Notes: generated by a model not told the origin, from the sequence alone. 64,000 bases of DNA from Rhodopseudomonas palustris (GCF_003031265.1 NZ_CP019966.1:1612001-1676000), one strand, 5' to 3'. Counted from the stretch's first letter, positions 8,906-17,903 are shown. Program-made: numbers and translations.

Positions 8906-9952
8906 TCAGGCCTTGTAGTCGCGGACGCGCTTGATCATCTGCTCGACGTGAGCGATCGAGGCGTCCGGGGTGATGCCGTGGCCGAGATTGAAGATGTGAC
9001 GGCCCGACGCGAAGTTCTTCAACACGTCGTCGACCGCTTCATCGAGCGCCGAGCCGCCGGCGATCAGCAGCAGCGGATCGAGATTGCCCTGCACCGCGAC
9101 CTTGGTCTGCACCTTCTCGCGCACGAAAGCGGGTTCGGCAGTCCAGTCGATGCTGACGGCGTCGACGCCGGTGCGCTCGACGAACGCCGGCAGCAGCGCG
9201 CAGGCGCCGCGCGGGAAGCCGATGATCTTGGTGCCCGGCTTGACCTTGCGGATGCCCTCGACGATCCGGCGGGTCGGCTCGATGCACCACTTCTCGAATT
9301 CGCGCGGCGGCAGGATGCCGGCCCAGGTGTCGAAGATCTGCAGCACGTCGGCGCCGGCATCGAGCTGCTTGAGCAGATACTGGATCGAGCTCTCGACCAG
9401 CACGTCGATGATCTTGGCGAACGCGCCGGGGTGCTGATACGCCATCAGCCGCGCCGGATGCTGATCCGAGGTGCCCTGGCCGGCCACCATGTAGGTCGCG
9501 ACCGTGAACGGCGAGCCGCAGAAGCCGATCAGCGTGGTCTCCGGCTTCAGTTCGCGGCGAACGATGCGCAGCGCTTCGAACACCGGCTCGAGCTTGGACA
9601 GATCGATCGCGTTGTTCAGCGTACCGACCAGATCGGGCGAATTCAGCGGGTCGAGCCGCGGGCCTTCGCCGACTTCGAACCGAACCGAGCGGCCGAGCGC
9701 GTAAGGCACCACCAGAATGTCGGAGAAGATGATCGCTGCGTCGAAGCCGAATCGCCGGATCGGCTGTAGCGTCACCTCGGCGGCGAGCTCCGCGTTAAAG
9801 CACAGATCGAGGAAACTACCGGCTTGCGCCCGCGTTGCGCGGTATTCCGGCAGGTAACGTCCGGCCTGCCGCATCATCCACATCGGAGGAGAGGCCTGCC
9901 GGTTGCCGGAAAGCACTTCCATGAACGGTTTGGTCACCAGATTCTGTGTCAA
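8906..9952 (-). CDS. hemE: uroporphyrinogen III decarboxylase
   Basis: About 348 residues. HemE decarboxylates the four acetate side chains of uroporphyrinogen III to give coproporphyrinogen III. Seen: the N-terminal signature [17 protein letters not shown], the active-site region [12 protein letters not shown], the signature [14 protein letters not shown] and the C-terminal NLGHGI. The best start by family comparison is the TTG at 9952, giving (M)[13 protein letters not shown]. The GTG at 9937 would make a 343-residue form. It is monocistronic with its own terminator and diverges from the hydrolase-bchO-crtIB block. Its placement in the PGC suggests co-regulated tetrapyrrole supply. Confidence 0.95.
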   Translation of the reverse strand: MTQNLVTKPFMEVLSGNRQASPPMWMMRQAGRYLPEYRATRAQAGSFLDLCFNAELAAEVTLQPIRRFGFDAAIIFSDILVVPYALGRSVRFEVGEGPRLDPLNSPDLVGTLNNAIDLSKLEPVFEALRIVRRELKPETTLIGFCGSPFTVATYMVAGQGTSDQHPARLMAYQHPGAFAKIIDVLVESSIQYLLKQLDAGADVLQIFDTWAGILPPREFEKWCIEPTRRIVEGIRKVKPGTKIIGFPRGACALLPAFVERTGVDAVSIDWTAEPAFVREKVQTKVAVQGNLDPLLLIAGGSALDEAVDDVLKNFASGRHIFNLGHGITPDASIAHVEQMIKRVRDYKA

Positions 9953-10062
9953 GAGAGCTACCCACTGTTGTACGACAAGTCTTCTTGACGGTCTGATACA
10001 CTGCGCGCACCGTCTTGACCACGCCGACCTGCGGCGGAGATGCCGCGAATAGGAATTTCGAG

Positions 10063-11016
10063 ATGAATGCAACCGCACCCACCCCCGCATCGTCCGAGAC
10101 GCTCAGCGGAAATCCGGCGCTACCGCCGCCAGTCCCGGGCGAACGTCACGACATCGACAGTTTCGGCGGTCGGCTGACCTATTGGTCCGCAGCGCCGGCA
10201 GAGCCGACGTCGCAGCCGCCTCTGCTGCTGATCCATAGTGTCAATGCCGCAGGCTCGGCCTACGAGGTTCGGCCGATCTTCGAGCACTACGCACGGAGCC
10301 GACCGGTTTATGCGATCGAATTGCCGGGCTTTGGTCATTCGTCGCGCGCAAAGCGTCAATACACCATTCGGATGATGACGGATGCGGTGCATTCCGTAGT
10401 CGGCGAGATTCAGAAGGTGCACGGCGACAAGCCGATCGACGCACTTGCGCTGTCGCTCGGCAGCGAATTCCTCGCCCGTGCCGCGAGCGAAACGCCGCAG
10501 GCGTTCCGCAGCCTGGCGCTCGTGGCGCCGACCGGATTCGACAAGAAGAACCAGCGCTGGACCCAGGGATCGCGGGCGATTCCGTGGCTGCATGCGTTCT
10601 TCGAAAATCCGGTGTGGAGCGAAAGCATCTTCAAGCTGCTGACGATGAAGCCGGTGATCGGCTGGTTCTTGAAGAAGGCGTTCGGTTCGCCCAGCATCGA
10701 TCAGGGGATGCTCGACTACGACTATCTGACGACGCATCAGCCGGGCGCCCAGCACGCGCCGTATTACTTCGTGGCCGGTTATCTGTTCAGCCAGGACATC
10801 CTGCGGATCTATCAGGATCTGCCGATGCCGGTGTGGTTCAGCCACGGCGTGCGCGGCGACTTCGTCGACTACACCCTGAAGACCACGGTGGAGGGCCGGC
10901 CGAACTGGACCGTCACGGTGTTTCAGACCGGGGCGATGCCGCATTTCGAGGTGCCGGGCGAATTCATGCGGGCCTATGACGAGTTTCTTGGCCGGGTGAG
11001 CAAGACCGGGACCTGA
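10063..11016 (+). CDS. alpha/beta hydrolase upstream of bchO
   Basis: 317 residues from the ATG at 10063, with AGGA 9 nt upstream. It has an alpha/beta-hydrolase fold: [12 protein letters not shown] oxyanion region, IELPGFGHS, a nucleophile elbow with serine in ALSLGSE, a candidate acid in [10 protein letters not shown] and a histidine in GAMPHFE, so a complete triad can be proposed. A proline-rich N-terminus precedes the domain. It is 10 nt upstream of bchO, which has the same fold, so they are probably co-transcribed. The substrate is unknown. A role in pigment or lipid esters is only suggested by context. Confidence 0.75.
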   Translation: MNATAPTPASSETLSGNPALPPPVPGERHDIDSFGGRLTYWSAAPAEPTSQPPLLLIHSVNAAGSAYEVRPIFEHYARSRPVYAIELPGFGHSSRAKRQYTIRMMTDAVHSVVGEIQKVHGDKPIDALALSLGSEFLARAASETPQAFRSLALVAPTGFDKKNQRWTQGSRAIPWLHAFFENPVWSESIFKLLTMKPVIGWFLKKAFGSPSIDQGMLDYDYLTTHQPGAQHAPYYFVAGYLFSQDILRIYQDLPMPVWFSHGVRGDFVDYTLKTTVEGRPNWTVTVFQTGAMPHFEVPGEFMRAYDEFLGRVSKTGT

Positions 11017-11026
11017 GGCTGCTGCG

Positions 11027-11914
11027 ATGTCCGACCTGGTCTGGAGTCGCGACGGCCTGGATTGGCCTCATCGCGAGGCCAGCCGCTTCATCGAAGCCGG
11101 CGGCTTCCGCTGGCATGTGCAACGCATGGGATCGCCGGCCGCTCCGGCGATCCTGCTGATTCACGGTACCGGCGCCGCCTCGCATTCCTGGCGCGGCTTG
11201 GCGCCGCTGCTGGCGCGCCATTATCACGTGGTCGCGCCCGATTTGCCGGGGCACGGCTTCACCCAGTCGCCGCGCGGCCATCGGATGTCGCTGCCCGGCA
11301 TGGCGTCTGATCTCAGCGCGTTGCTGCGCGTGATTCAGGTGTCGCCGGAATTGGTCGTCGGCCATTCGGCGGGCGCGGCGATCGGCGCGCGGATGTGCCT
11401 CGACGGCGCGGTCGATCCAAAAATCCTGTTCAGCCTCAACGGGGCGTTCCTGCCTTATGGCGGCCCAGCGGCGAGCTTCTTCTCGCCGCTCGCCAAGATG
11501 CTGGTGATGAATCCGTTCGTCCCGAGCCTGTTCGCCTGGCAGGCCGGGCACCGCGGCGCGGTCGAACGGCTGATTGGGAACACCGGCTCCACCATCGATC
11601 CGGCCGGCATCAAGCTCTACGGCAAGCTGGTCTCCAGCCCGCATCACGTCGCCGCGGCGCTGCGGATGATGGCGAACTGGGATCTCGAACCGCTGTTGAA
11701 AGCTTTGCCCAATCTGAAGCCGCTGCTGGTGCTGGTGGCGGCCGAAGGGGACCGTGCGATTCCGCCGTCGGTGGCGGTTAAGGTCCGGGAAATATTGCCG
11801 AAAGCGGTGATCGAGCGAATTCCGGCGCTGGGCCATCTGGCCCATGAAGAGCGTCCGGCGCTGATCGCCGCCCTGATCGAACGCCACGCGGAAAAACTGG
11901 AGAATATCGAATAG
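11027..11914 (+). CDS. bchO: BchO, magnesium chelatase accessory alpha/beta hydrolase
   Basis: 295 residues. BchO is the PGC alpha/beta hydrolase long linked genetically to Mg-chelatase function; its reaction is unproven. The N-terminal DGLDWPHREASRF and GGFRWHVQ are family hallmarks. HGTGAASHSWR forms the oxyanion region, GHSAGAAIG carries the nucleophile serine, EGDRAIPP gives a candidate aspartate and ALGHLAHEE the histidine. Here it lies just before crtI, not after bchD. Confidence 0.93.
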   Translation: MSDLVWSRDGLDWPHREASRFIEAGGFRWHVQRMGSPAAPAILLIHGTGAASHSWRGLAPLLARHYHVVAPDLPGHGFTQSPRGHRMSLPGMASDLSALLRVIQVSPELVVGHSAGAAIGARMCLDGAVDPKILFSLNGAFLPYGGPAASFFSPLAKMLVMNPFVPSLFAWQAGHRGAVERLIGNTGSTIDPAGIKLYGKLVSSPHHVAAALRMMANWDLEPLLKALPNLKPLLVLVAAEGDRAIPPSVAVKVREILPKAVIERIPALGHLAHEERPALIAALIERHAEKLENIE

Positions 11915-11962
11915 ATCAAAGACGGCTTGTCAGGATCTGCTTACAGATTGCCGCTAGCCCTC

Positions 11963-11980
11963 TGTCAATTTTTTGTTACA
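11963..11980. promoter_or_regulatory. PpsR/CrtJ-type operator upstream of crtI
   Basis: TGTCAATTTTTTGTTACA matches TGT-N12-ACA exactly and lies 9 nt before the crtI ATG. PpsR binds such palindromes to repress carotenoid and bacteriochlorophyll genes under oxygen. Confidence 0.75.
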
Positions 11981-11989
11981 GTGGTACCC

Positions 11990-13525
11990 ATGCTCGATCC
12001 TGGCCCCAATCCTGCTCCCCGTCTTCCTCGCGATCGTGCCCCGCATGCGGTGGTGATCGGCTCCGGCTTCGGCGGCTTGGCCGCAGCGGTGCGCCTTGGC
12101 GCCAAGGGGTATCGAGTAACCGTTCTCGAAAAGCTCGATAAGGCCGGCGGCCGCGCCTACGTCCACAAGCAGGACGGCTTCTCGTTCGACGCCGGGCCGA
12201 CCATCGTCACCGCGCCGTATCTGTTCGAAGAGCTATGGAAGCTGTGCGGCAAGCGGATGTCGGACGACATCACCTTGAAGCCGATGTCGCCGTTCTATCG
12301 CATCCGCTTCGACGACGGCACGCACTTCGATTACTCCGACGACCGCGACGCGGTGCTCGATCAGATCGCGAAGTTCTGCCCGGACGACGTTCCGGCCTAC
12401 GACCGCTTCATGGCGGCCTCGCACGAGATCTTCAAAGTCGGCTTCGAGCAGCTCGGCGATCAGCCGTTCAGCCACTTCACCGACATGCTGAAGATCGCGC
12501 CGGCGATGATCAAGCTGGAGAGCTATCGCAGCGTTTACGGCCTGGTTGCCAAGCACTTCAAGGATCCGAAGCTGCGGCAGGTGTTCAGCTTCCATCCGCT
12601 GCTGATCGGCGGCAACCCGTTCATGTCGAGCTCGGTGTATTGCCTGATCACCTATCTCGAAAAGCAGTGGGGCGTGCATTCGGCGATGGGCGGCACCGGC
12701 GCGCTTGTTACTGGTCTCGTCAAGCTGATCGAAGGCCAGGGCAACGAGATCCGCTACAATCAGGATGTCCGCCAGATCGTCGTGCAGAACGGCACCGCCT
12801 GCGGCGTCAAGCTTGCCGACGGCGAAGTGATCAAGGCCGATATCGTGGTGTCGAACGCCGATTCGGCCTCGACCTATCGCTATCTGCTGCCGCCGGAGAC
12901 GCGCCGGCGCTGGACCGACGCTAAGATCGAGAAGTCGCGCTACTCGATGAGCCTGTTCGTCTGGTACTTCGGCACGAAGCGCCGCTACGAAGACGTCAAG
13001 CATCACACCATTCTGCTCGGGCCGCGCTACAAGGAGCTGATCAGCGACATCTTCAGCCGCAAGGTGGTCGCCGACGATTTCAGCCTGTATCTGCATCGCC
13101 CGACTGCGACCGATCCGTCGCTCGCGCCTCCCGGCTGCGATACGTTCTACGTGCTGTCGCCGGTGCCGAACCTGCTCGGCGATACCGATTGGCACACCAA
13201 GGCGGAAACCTATCGCGCTTCGATCGCCAAGATGCTCGGCGCAACCGTTCTGCCCGATCTGGAGAACCAGATCGCGACCTCCAAGATCACGACGCCGCTC
13301 GATTTCCAGGACCGCCTGTCGTCGTTCCGCGGCGCCGCGTTCGGTCTGGAGCCTGTGCTGTGGCAGAGCGCCTGGTTCAGGCCGCACAATCAGAGCGAAG
13401 ACGTCAAACGGCTTTATCTCGTCGGCGCCGGAACGCATCCCGGCGCTGGCCTGCCTGGGGTTCTGTCCTCGGCGCGGGTGGTCGATGCGCTGGTCCCCGA
13501 GGCCGACAGTCTGGTGACATCATGA
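11990..13525 (+). CDS. crtI: phytoene desaturase CrtI
   Basis: 511 residues from the ATG at 11990. CrtI is a membrane-associated FAD enzyme that desaturates phytoene stepwise, to lycopene in spirilloxanthin producers. The N-terminal Rossmann motif is GSGFGG (24-29), followed by VLEKLDKAGGRA and DAGPTIVTAP. The C-terminal FAD signature is LVGAGTHPGAGLPGVLSSA. It overlaps crtB by 4 nt (ATGA). The ATG is chosen because it follows the PpsR-type site and immediately precedes the conserved domain. Confidence 0.97.
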   Translation: MLDPGPNPAPRLPRDRAPHAVVIGSGFGGLAAAVRLGAKGYRVTVLEKLDKAGGRAYVHKQDGFSFDAGPTIVTAPYLFEELWKLCGKRMSDDITLKPMSPFYRIRFDDGTHFDYSDDRDAVLDQIAKFCPDDVPAYDRFMAASHEIFKVGFEQLGDQPFSHFTDMLKIAPAMIKLESYRSVYGLVAKHFKDPKLRQVFSFHPLLIGGNPFMSSSVYCLITYLEKQWGVHSAMGGTGALVTGLVKLIEGQGNEIRYNQDVRQIVVQNGTACGVKLADGEVIKADIVVSNADSASTYRYLLPPETRRRWTDAKIEKSRYSMSLFVWYFGTKRRYEDVKHHTILLGPRYKELISDIFSRKVVADDFSLYLHRPTATDPSLAPPGCDTFYVLSPVPNLLGDTDWHTKAETYRASIAKMLGATVLPDLENQIATSKITTPLDFQDRLSSFRGAAFGLEPVLWQSAWFRPHNQSEDVKRLYLVGAGTHPGAGLPGVLSSARVVDALVPEADSLVTS

Positions 13526-14589
13526 GTCTGCAATCCGATATGTTGGCCCAATCCGACATGCTGGCCTGCCGCGAGATGATCAAGGAAGGCTCGCACACCT
13601 TCCACGCGGCCTCCAAGGTGCTACCGCGGCGGATCAGCGATCCGGCGATCGCGCTGTACGCGTTCTGCCGCGTCGCCGACGATGCCGTCGACCTCGGCCT
13701 CGATCGCGCTGCCGCTGTCGAAGTGCTCAAAGACCGGCTCGACCGCGCCTGCCGCGGCGTGCCGCGCGCCTATCCGTCCGACCGCGCCTTCGCTGATGTG
13801 GTGGCGCGGTTTTCGATTCCGCCGGCGATTCCCGAGGCGCTGATCGAGGGCCTGGAGTGGGACGCGCAGGGCCGCCGGTTCGACACGCTGTCGGACCTGT
13901 ATTCGTATTGCGCTCGCGTCGCCGGCACCGTCGGCGTGATGATGACGCTGGTGATGGGCCAGCGCAAACCCGACATCGTGGCGCGTGCCTGCGATCTCGG
14001 CTGCGCGATGCAGCTCACCAACATCGCCCGTGATATCGGCGAGGATGCGCGCAACGGCCGCATCTACATGCCGCTGTCGTGGATGCGCGAGGCCGGTCTC
14101 GATCCGGAGACTTGGCTCGCCAATCCGAAGTTCACGCCGGAGATCGCCAGCATCGTCAAGCGGCTGATCGACACCGCGGACGCGCTGTACGATCGTGCTA
14201 CGCTCGGCATTGCCAACCTGCCGCGCTCCTGCCGTCCCGGCATCTTCGCGGCGCGCGCGCTGTATGCCGAGATCGGCCGTGAGGTCGAACGTTCCGGCCT
14301 CGACTCGGTGTCGAGCCGCGCGGTGGTTTCGACCGGCCGCAAGCTCGCGGTCTTGGCCCGCCTGCTGGCGTTCCAGGAAACCGAATGGGCCCCGGCGAAG
14401 TATCTGCCGGCCAAGTTCGGCGACATGGAAGAGACCAAGTTTCTGGTCGACGCGGTGATCGCGCATCCGGTGCGCGAACTGCCGGCGCGCCAGAAGGTCA
14501 AGCCGCTCGAGCAGAAGGTCGCCTGGCTGGTCGACCTGTTCACCCGCCTCGAACGTCGCGATCAGATGCTGCAGCGCAGCCGGGTGTAG
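13522..14589 (+). CDS. crtB: phytoene synthase CrtB
   Basis: 355 residues. CrtB condenses two geranylgeranyl diphosphates to phytoene. The two Asp-rich Mg2+-diphosphate motifs are visible: DDAVD within FCRVADDAVDLG, and DIGED within QLTNIARDIGEDARNGRIYMP. It is translationally coupled to crtI. The C-terminal 60 residues (ETEWAPAKYLPAKFGD onward) form a tail of low similarity to the catalytic core. The operon ends in a long inverted repeat. Confidence 0.96.
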   Translation: MSLQSDMLAQSDMLACREMIKEGSHTFHAASKVLPRRISDPAIALYAFCRVADDAVDLGLDRAAAVEVLKDRLDRACRGVPRAYPSDRAFADVVARFSIPPAIPEALIEGLEWDAQGRRFDTLSDLYSYCARVAGTVGVMMTLVMGQRKPDIVARACDLGCAMQLTNIARDIGEDARNGRIYMPLSWMREAGLDPETWLANPKFTPEIASIVKRLIDTADALYDRATLGIANLPRSCRPGIFAARALYAEIGREVERSGLDSVSSRAVVSTGRKLAVLARLLAFQETEWAPAKYLPAKFGDMEETKFLVDAVIAHPVRELPARQKVKPLEQKVAWLVDLFTRLERRDQMLQRSRV

Positions 14590-14612
14590 TTACCAGATCT
14601 CAGTCTCAATTT

Positions 14613-14702
14613 CGTCATGCCCGGGCTTGTCCCGGGCATCCACGTCTTGCAGCGAAAGCCGCACGAAAGGCGTGGATGGCCGGGACAAGCCCGGCCATGA
14701 CG
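14613..14702. repeat. REP/BIME-like long inverted repeat after crtB
   Basis: Two 32-nt arms (14613-14644 and 14671-14702) pair at 30 of 32 positions across a 26-nt spacer. Each arm also folds alone into a perfect 9-bp hairpin (ATGCCCGGG/CCCGGGCAT, and ATGGCCGGG/CCCGGCCAT), with 5-nt loops. The two inter-arm mismatches are at positions that pair with each other inside each arm. It could end crtIB transcripts or protect their 3' ends. Confidence 0.8.
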
Positions 14703-14826
14703 GCACGCGAGATGTTTGGCCGTAAGCCAGAAGTGAGTCCGCTCAAACGCTACTGATTTGCAAAAACTCTCGAAGCCGCCACACTGGCGTGATACCGATG
14801 CTGACCTTGCGCAACGGATCACGGCC

Positions 14827-15738
14827 ATGACCATCGACACCGACCTCGACCGCACTCCCGCTGCTTCCACCGACAATCCCGTCGAGGCCCGCCGCGCCCA
14901 GGCGCGCGCCTGGTTCGAAGGGCTCCGCGACCGGATCTGCGCCGAGATCGAGACGCTGGAGCGCGAAGCGCCGGCCGAGCTGTTTCCCGGCGAGCCGGCG
15001 ACTTTCACTTACAAACCCTGGCAGCGGAAGACCGGCTCAGGCGGCGGTGTCGGCGGTTTTCTGTCGAACGGGCGGCTGTTCGAGAAGATCGGCATCCACA
15101 CCTCGTCGGCGAACGGCAAGCTCACGCCGGAAATGGCCAAGAACGTGCCTGGCGACGGCAGCCTCGACTATGTCTCCACCAGCATCAGCCTGATCATGCA
15201 TCCGCGCAGCCCGCGGGTGCCGACCGTGCACATGAACACGCGATTCTTGTCGACCTCGCAGGGTTGGTTCGGCGGCGGTGCCGATCTCACGCCGATGCTG
15301 CCGGAGCAGCGCAGCCAGGAGGCCGAAGACGCGGTGACGTTCCACACCGCGATGAAGCGTGCCTGCGACGCCCACGATCCGACCTACTACGAAAAGTTCA
15401 AGCCCTGGGCCGACACCTATTTCTTCCTGCCGCATCGCGGCGTGGCCCGCGGCGTCGGCGGAATTTTCTTCGACTATCTCAACAGCGGCGATTTCGATCG
15501 CGACTTTGCCTTCACCCGCGATGTCGGCTCGGCGCTGCTCGACGTTTATCCTCGCATCGTGCGTAAGCGCATGGTCGAGCCGTGGACCGACGAGGAGCGG
15601 GCGCAGCAGCTCGCCTGCCGCGGGCTCTATGTCGAATTCAACCTGCTGTACGATCGCGGCACGATGTTCGGTCTGCAGACCGGCGGCAGCACCGAGACCA
15701 TCATGAGCTCGATGCCGCCGCTGGTGAGCTGGAGCTGA
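14827..15738 (+). CDS. hemF: oxygen-dependent coproporphyrinogen III oxidase
   Basis: 303 residues from the ATG at 14827, close to E. coli HemF (299). HemF uses O2 to convert coproporphyrinogen III to protoporphyrinogen IX in the cytoplasm. Seen: SLIMHPRSPRVPTVHMNTRFL, WFGGGADLTP, the signature FFLPHRGVARGVGGIFFDYL and C-terminal EFNLLYDRGTMFGLQTGG. It presumably covers aerobic or microaerobic growth. An anaerobic radical-SAM counterpart is not in this window. The TTG at 14758 would add an unconserved N-terminus. Confidence 0.96.
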   Translation: MTIDTDLDRTPAASTDNPVEARRAQARAWFEGLRDRICAEIETLEREAPAELFPGEPATFTYKPWQRKTGSGGGVGGFLSNGRLFEKIGIHTSSANGKLTPEMAKNVPGDGSLDYVSTSISLIMHPRSPRVPTVHMNTRFLSTSQGWFGGGADLTPMLPEQRSQEAEDAVTFHTAMKRACDAHDPTYYEKFKPWADTYFFLPHRGVARGVGGIFFDYLNSGDFDRDFAFTRDVGSALLDVYPRIVRKRMVEPWTDEERAQQLACRGLYVEFNLLYDRGTMFGLQTGGSTETIMSSMPPLVSWS

Positions 15739-15777
15739 CGCCGGCGGCCGACGTCGTCGCGGTCTCGCGTCTCTGTC

Positions 15778-16614
15778 TCAGTGATACAGAAACAGCGCGG
15801 AGGGCGGGGTGTCGACCAGCGCGTCCGTGGTCGAGCCGAACAGCGCTTCGCGGAAGCCGCGATTGCCGTAGGCGCCCATCACCACCGTGCCGATGTTGCG
15901 CTCAGCGACAGCGGCGCGGATTAAGTCGGCAGGATCGTCGCTCGATGAGGTCGGGATAGCTTCGGCCGCATGTCCGTGAATCTTCAGAAATTCCGCTGCC
16001 GCATTGGCCTTGCGAACGGCCGCTGCCTCGTCGCGGTCGATCGCCAGCACGCAGATCTGTTTGCCGTCGCCGAGGCCCAACAGCGCGAACACCTGCAGCG
16101 CGCGCATCGCCGGTAGACTGCCGTCATAGGCGATCAGCACCGCATCCCCCGCCGGCAGTTCATCGGGACAGACGATCAACGGCCGTGGCGTGCGCACCAC
16201 CAGCTTGGCGATCATCGCCGATAGCGGCTCCTGGCTGCCGCCGAATCCGGTGTCGTGGCCCGAGACCGCAACATCGCGCGTTTCCGTCGCCAGCCGAAAG
16301 CCGTCGGCCGGATCGCCTTCGAACGACACCGCTTCGCAGGTGAGCGACCGACTCCGGCAGTCGTCGGCAAATTCAGCCTGCAGGCGGTCACGCGTGGTGT
16401 CGGCCTGCCGCTTCAGCTCGGTCTGGAGCTGGGTCTGGTAGGCCGACATCCCAATGCCGCCGAGCATCGGCGCTTCGATCTCGCCGAGATCGACGCCGGC
16501 AAGTCCTGCCAGGTCCGTGCCTGTCTGCTGCACCAGCCGGAACGCGTAAGCGCGCGCCGCCAGCGACGACGGCGTATCGCCGAGCAGGACCAGGGTTCGC
16601 TTGAGCATCGACAT
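15778..16614 (-). CDS. universal stress protein (tandem UspA domains)
   Basis: 278 residues, the length of a two-domain UspA protein. The C-terminal domain carries the nucleotide-binding pattern MGAYGNRGFREALFGSTT (G-x2-G-x9-G-S/T). The N-terminal domain (LKRTLVLLGDTPSS...) lacks it. GGGAG precedes the ATG at 16614. It stands alone, convergent with hemF, with only 39 nt between stops. Two-domain Usp proteins are common in oxygen- and redox-stress responses, but no specific role can be read here. Confidence 0.85.
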   Translation of the reverse strand: MSMLKRTLVLLGDTPSSLAARAYAFRLVQQTGTDLAGLAGVDLGEIEAPMLGGIGMSAYQTQLQTELKRQADTTRDRLQAEFADDCRSRSLTCEAVSFEGDPADGFRLATETRDVAVSGHDTGFGGSQEPLSAMIAKLVVRTPRPLIVCPDELPAGDAVLIAYDGSLPAMRALQVFALLGLGDGKQICVLAIDRDEAAAVRKANAAAEFLKIHGHAAEAIPTSSSDDPADLIRAAVAERNIGTVVMGAYGNRGFREALFGSTTDALVDTPPSALFLYH

Positions 16615-16914
16615 GTTGGGTCTCCCATTCCGGCATGCTGAAGAGGGCAGGGGCTTCGATGCGACGATCACGGTTCGTCGAGCGCCTGCAGGCCGAGCGA
16701 GGTCGGGACGACACCATTGGCGAGATCGCCGCCCCCTTCGATGTGTCGCGATGACGCACGAGCAGTCCGCGTCCCTGGCCACCTGCCGATGCAGGCCGGC
16801 ACCTGAATGTCTGCCGCCGGTCCGCGCCGTCTCGATGGAGGAAGCCAGTGCGGGAATCCCGAGGGTGAGCTATTCTGCTACCTCTTGGCCATCAGCCATC
16901 GACGGAGGCCTGCC
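16615..16914. other. intergenic region between the usp gene and the micro-protein pair
   Basis: About 300 bases. It probably contains the divergent promoters. A 31-codon frame at 16659-16754 (MRRSRFVERLQ...) has a G-rich stretch upstream, but I cannot support it as a gene. Confidence 0.4.
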
Positions 16915-17049
16915 GTGGACGAGTATTACGGACTGATCGAACTGATCCTGGTCGTGCTCTGTGTGGCCGTCGGCTGGCTGGTCCTCGAACGTCAAGGCAA
17001 ACGCCTCGACCGCGCCCGCGCCGACCGCGACAAGGGCAGCCCGCCATGA
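16915..17049 (+). CDS. tandem micro-protein 1, single-pass membrane protein (44 aa)
   Basis: A GTG start with GGAGG nine bases upstream opens a 44-residue frame. It has a short acidic N-terminus (VDEYYGL), one hydrophobic helix (IELILVVLCVAVGWLVL) and a charged tail, ERQGKRLDRARADRDKGSPP. The stop overlaps the ATG of the next micro-gene (ATGA). That protein has the same plan and a related tail, so the two are likely paralogues. I know no family. The helix-plus-basic-tail design suggests an inner-membrane protein with a cytoplasmic tail. Confidence 0.6.
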   Translation: MDEYYGLIELILVVLCVAVGWLVLERQGKRLDRARADRDKGSPP

Positions 17050-17189
17050 ACAGCGACAGCGCTTTCAACTACTTCGAAATCCTGATGCTCGGAATGTTCG
17101 CCGCCGGCTGGGCCGTGCTCGAGTGGCAGGGACGGCGGCTGGATCGCAAGCGTGAGGCGGATAAGGGGAAGCAGGAGGAGAGGCGATAA
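17046..17189 (+). CDS. tandem micro-protein 2, single-pass membrane protein (47 aa)
   Basis: A 47-residue frame overlaps the previous gene by 4 nt. It has an N-terminal NSDSAFNYF, one hydrophobic helix (EILMLGMFAAGWAVLEW) and a charged tail QGRRLDRKREADKGKQEERR. The junction GW-VLE-QG-RLDR is shared with micro-protein 1, which supports duplication and argues that both frames are translated. Function unknown. Confidence 0.6.
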   Translation: MNSDSAFNYFEILMLGMFAAGWAVLEWQGRRLDRKREADKGKQEERR

Positions 17190-17268
17190 GGTTGCGAGTG
17201 CGACGATTTTCGTCTCTCATCGCGAGCAGGCCGAAAGGTCGCGGCCATCGAAGGATGAGGCAGCGGCA

Positions 17269-17571
17269 ATGTCCGAGGGCGCTTTTCTCTACATCGTTCG
17301 GTGCGCTGATAGCAGCCTCTACGTCGGCACGACGCGCGGTTCGCTCGACATGCGGATCGCTCAACATAACGACGGCACCTTCGAGGGTTACACCTCGACC
17401 CGGCGTCCCGTGGTACTCGTCTATTCGGAGTGGTTCGAACGCATCACCGATGCAATTGCCTGCGAACGCAAGCTGAAGAAATGGTCGCGTGCCAAGAAGG
17501 AGGCGCTGATCCGGGGTGATATGGATGCCTTGCACATTCTGTCGAAGCGAAGAACGCCTTTCGGCGCATGA
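17269..17571 (+). CDS. GIY-YIG domain protein, UPF0213-like
   Basis: 100 residues from the ATG at 17269. The N-terminus FLYIVRCADSSLYVGTT is the GIY-YIG beta-hairpin. MRIAQHN carries the usual arginine and the C-terminal CERKLKKWSRAKKEALI is typical of the small YhbQ/UPF0213 group. These stand-alone domains are presumed DNA-acting nucleases but mostly lack proven roles. The gene has no obvious link to photosynthesis and lies directly before repeat copy B. Confidence 0.8.
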   Translation: MSEGAFLYIVRCADSSLYVGTTRGSLDMRIAQHNDGTFEGYTSTRRPVVLVYSEWFERITDAIACERKLKKWSRAKKEALIRGDMDALHILSKRRTPFGA

Positions 17572-17594
17572 ACATCGCCGACAACAGATTATGC

Positions 17595-17640
17595 CCTCAT
17601 CCTGAGGAGGTCGCGAAACGACCGTCTCGAAGGATGAGAT
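17595..17640. repeat. half-size palindromic repeat related to copies A-C
   Basis: The outer arms CTCATCCT/AGGATGAG match the first hairpin of the composite repeat, but the inner stem is GGTCG/CGACC in place of GCCCGGC/GCCGGGC. Pairing is kept although the sequence differs. Confidence 0.65.
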
Positions 17641-17642
17641 AT

Positions 17643-17862
17643 GGAGCGGGTCATCGCTTCATTGGAGTGGATTTGGCGTTTCAAGGGCAGTGAGTCCTCA
17701 TCCTGAGGAGCCCGGCGAAGCCGGGCGTCTCGAAGGATGAGGAGACGTAAGGGGCTGCGGCGCATGGTTCGAGACGGCGCTCCGCGCCTCCTCACCATGA
17801 GGTCTGCCTGGGGTAAGTCTCCATAGGCGCGCTGTTGATTCGAACAAAATCAGAGCGCTCCA
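17643..17862. repeat. BIME/MITE-like composite palindromic repeat, copy B
   Basis: The core at 17695-17802 has the same two-hairpin layout as copy A. Its loops differ (GAA against ATC; TCC against TTC) while the stems are unchanged. Flanks resemble those of copy A, including a GGAGCG-type terminal inverted repeat. It lies between the convergent GIY-YIG gene and crtC. Confidence 0.75.
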
Positions 17863-17903
17863 CGAAACGGATGTGAGTATGAGCATCCAGCTCGCAGCGC
17901 TTG

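Noticed and set aside
9941..10062. PpsR site between hemE and the hydrolase gene
   Set aside because: Several TGT and ACA triplets occur, but none has the 12-base spacing with matching ends.
16601..16936. 111-codon plus-strand frame before the micro-proteins
   Set aside because: Its composition is not protein-like, it overlaps the usp start antisense, and the GTG at 16915 with GGAGG is better supported.
17152..17571. Longer GIY-YIG protein starting at 17152
   Set aside because: The extension overlaps micro-protein 2 and is Arg-rich and unlike the family. The ATG at 17269 starts right at the domain.
7608..17802. Repeats as CRISPR units
   Set aside because: Copies are kilobases apart, palindromic and without regular spacers.
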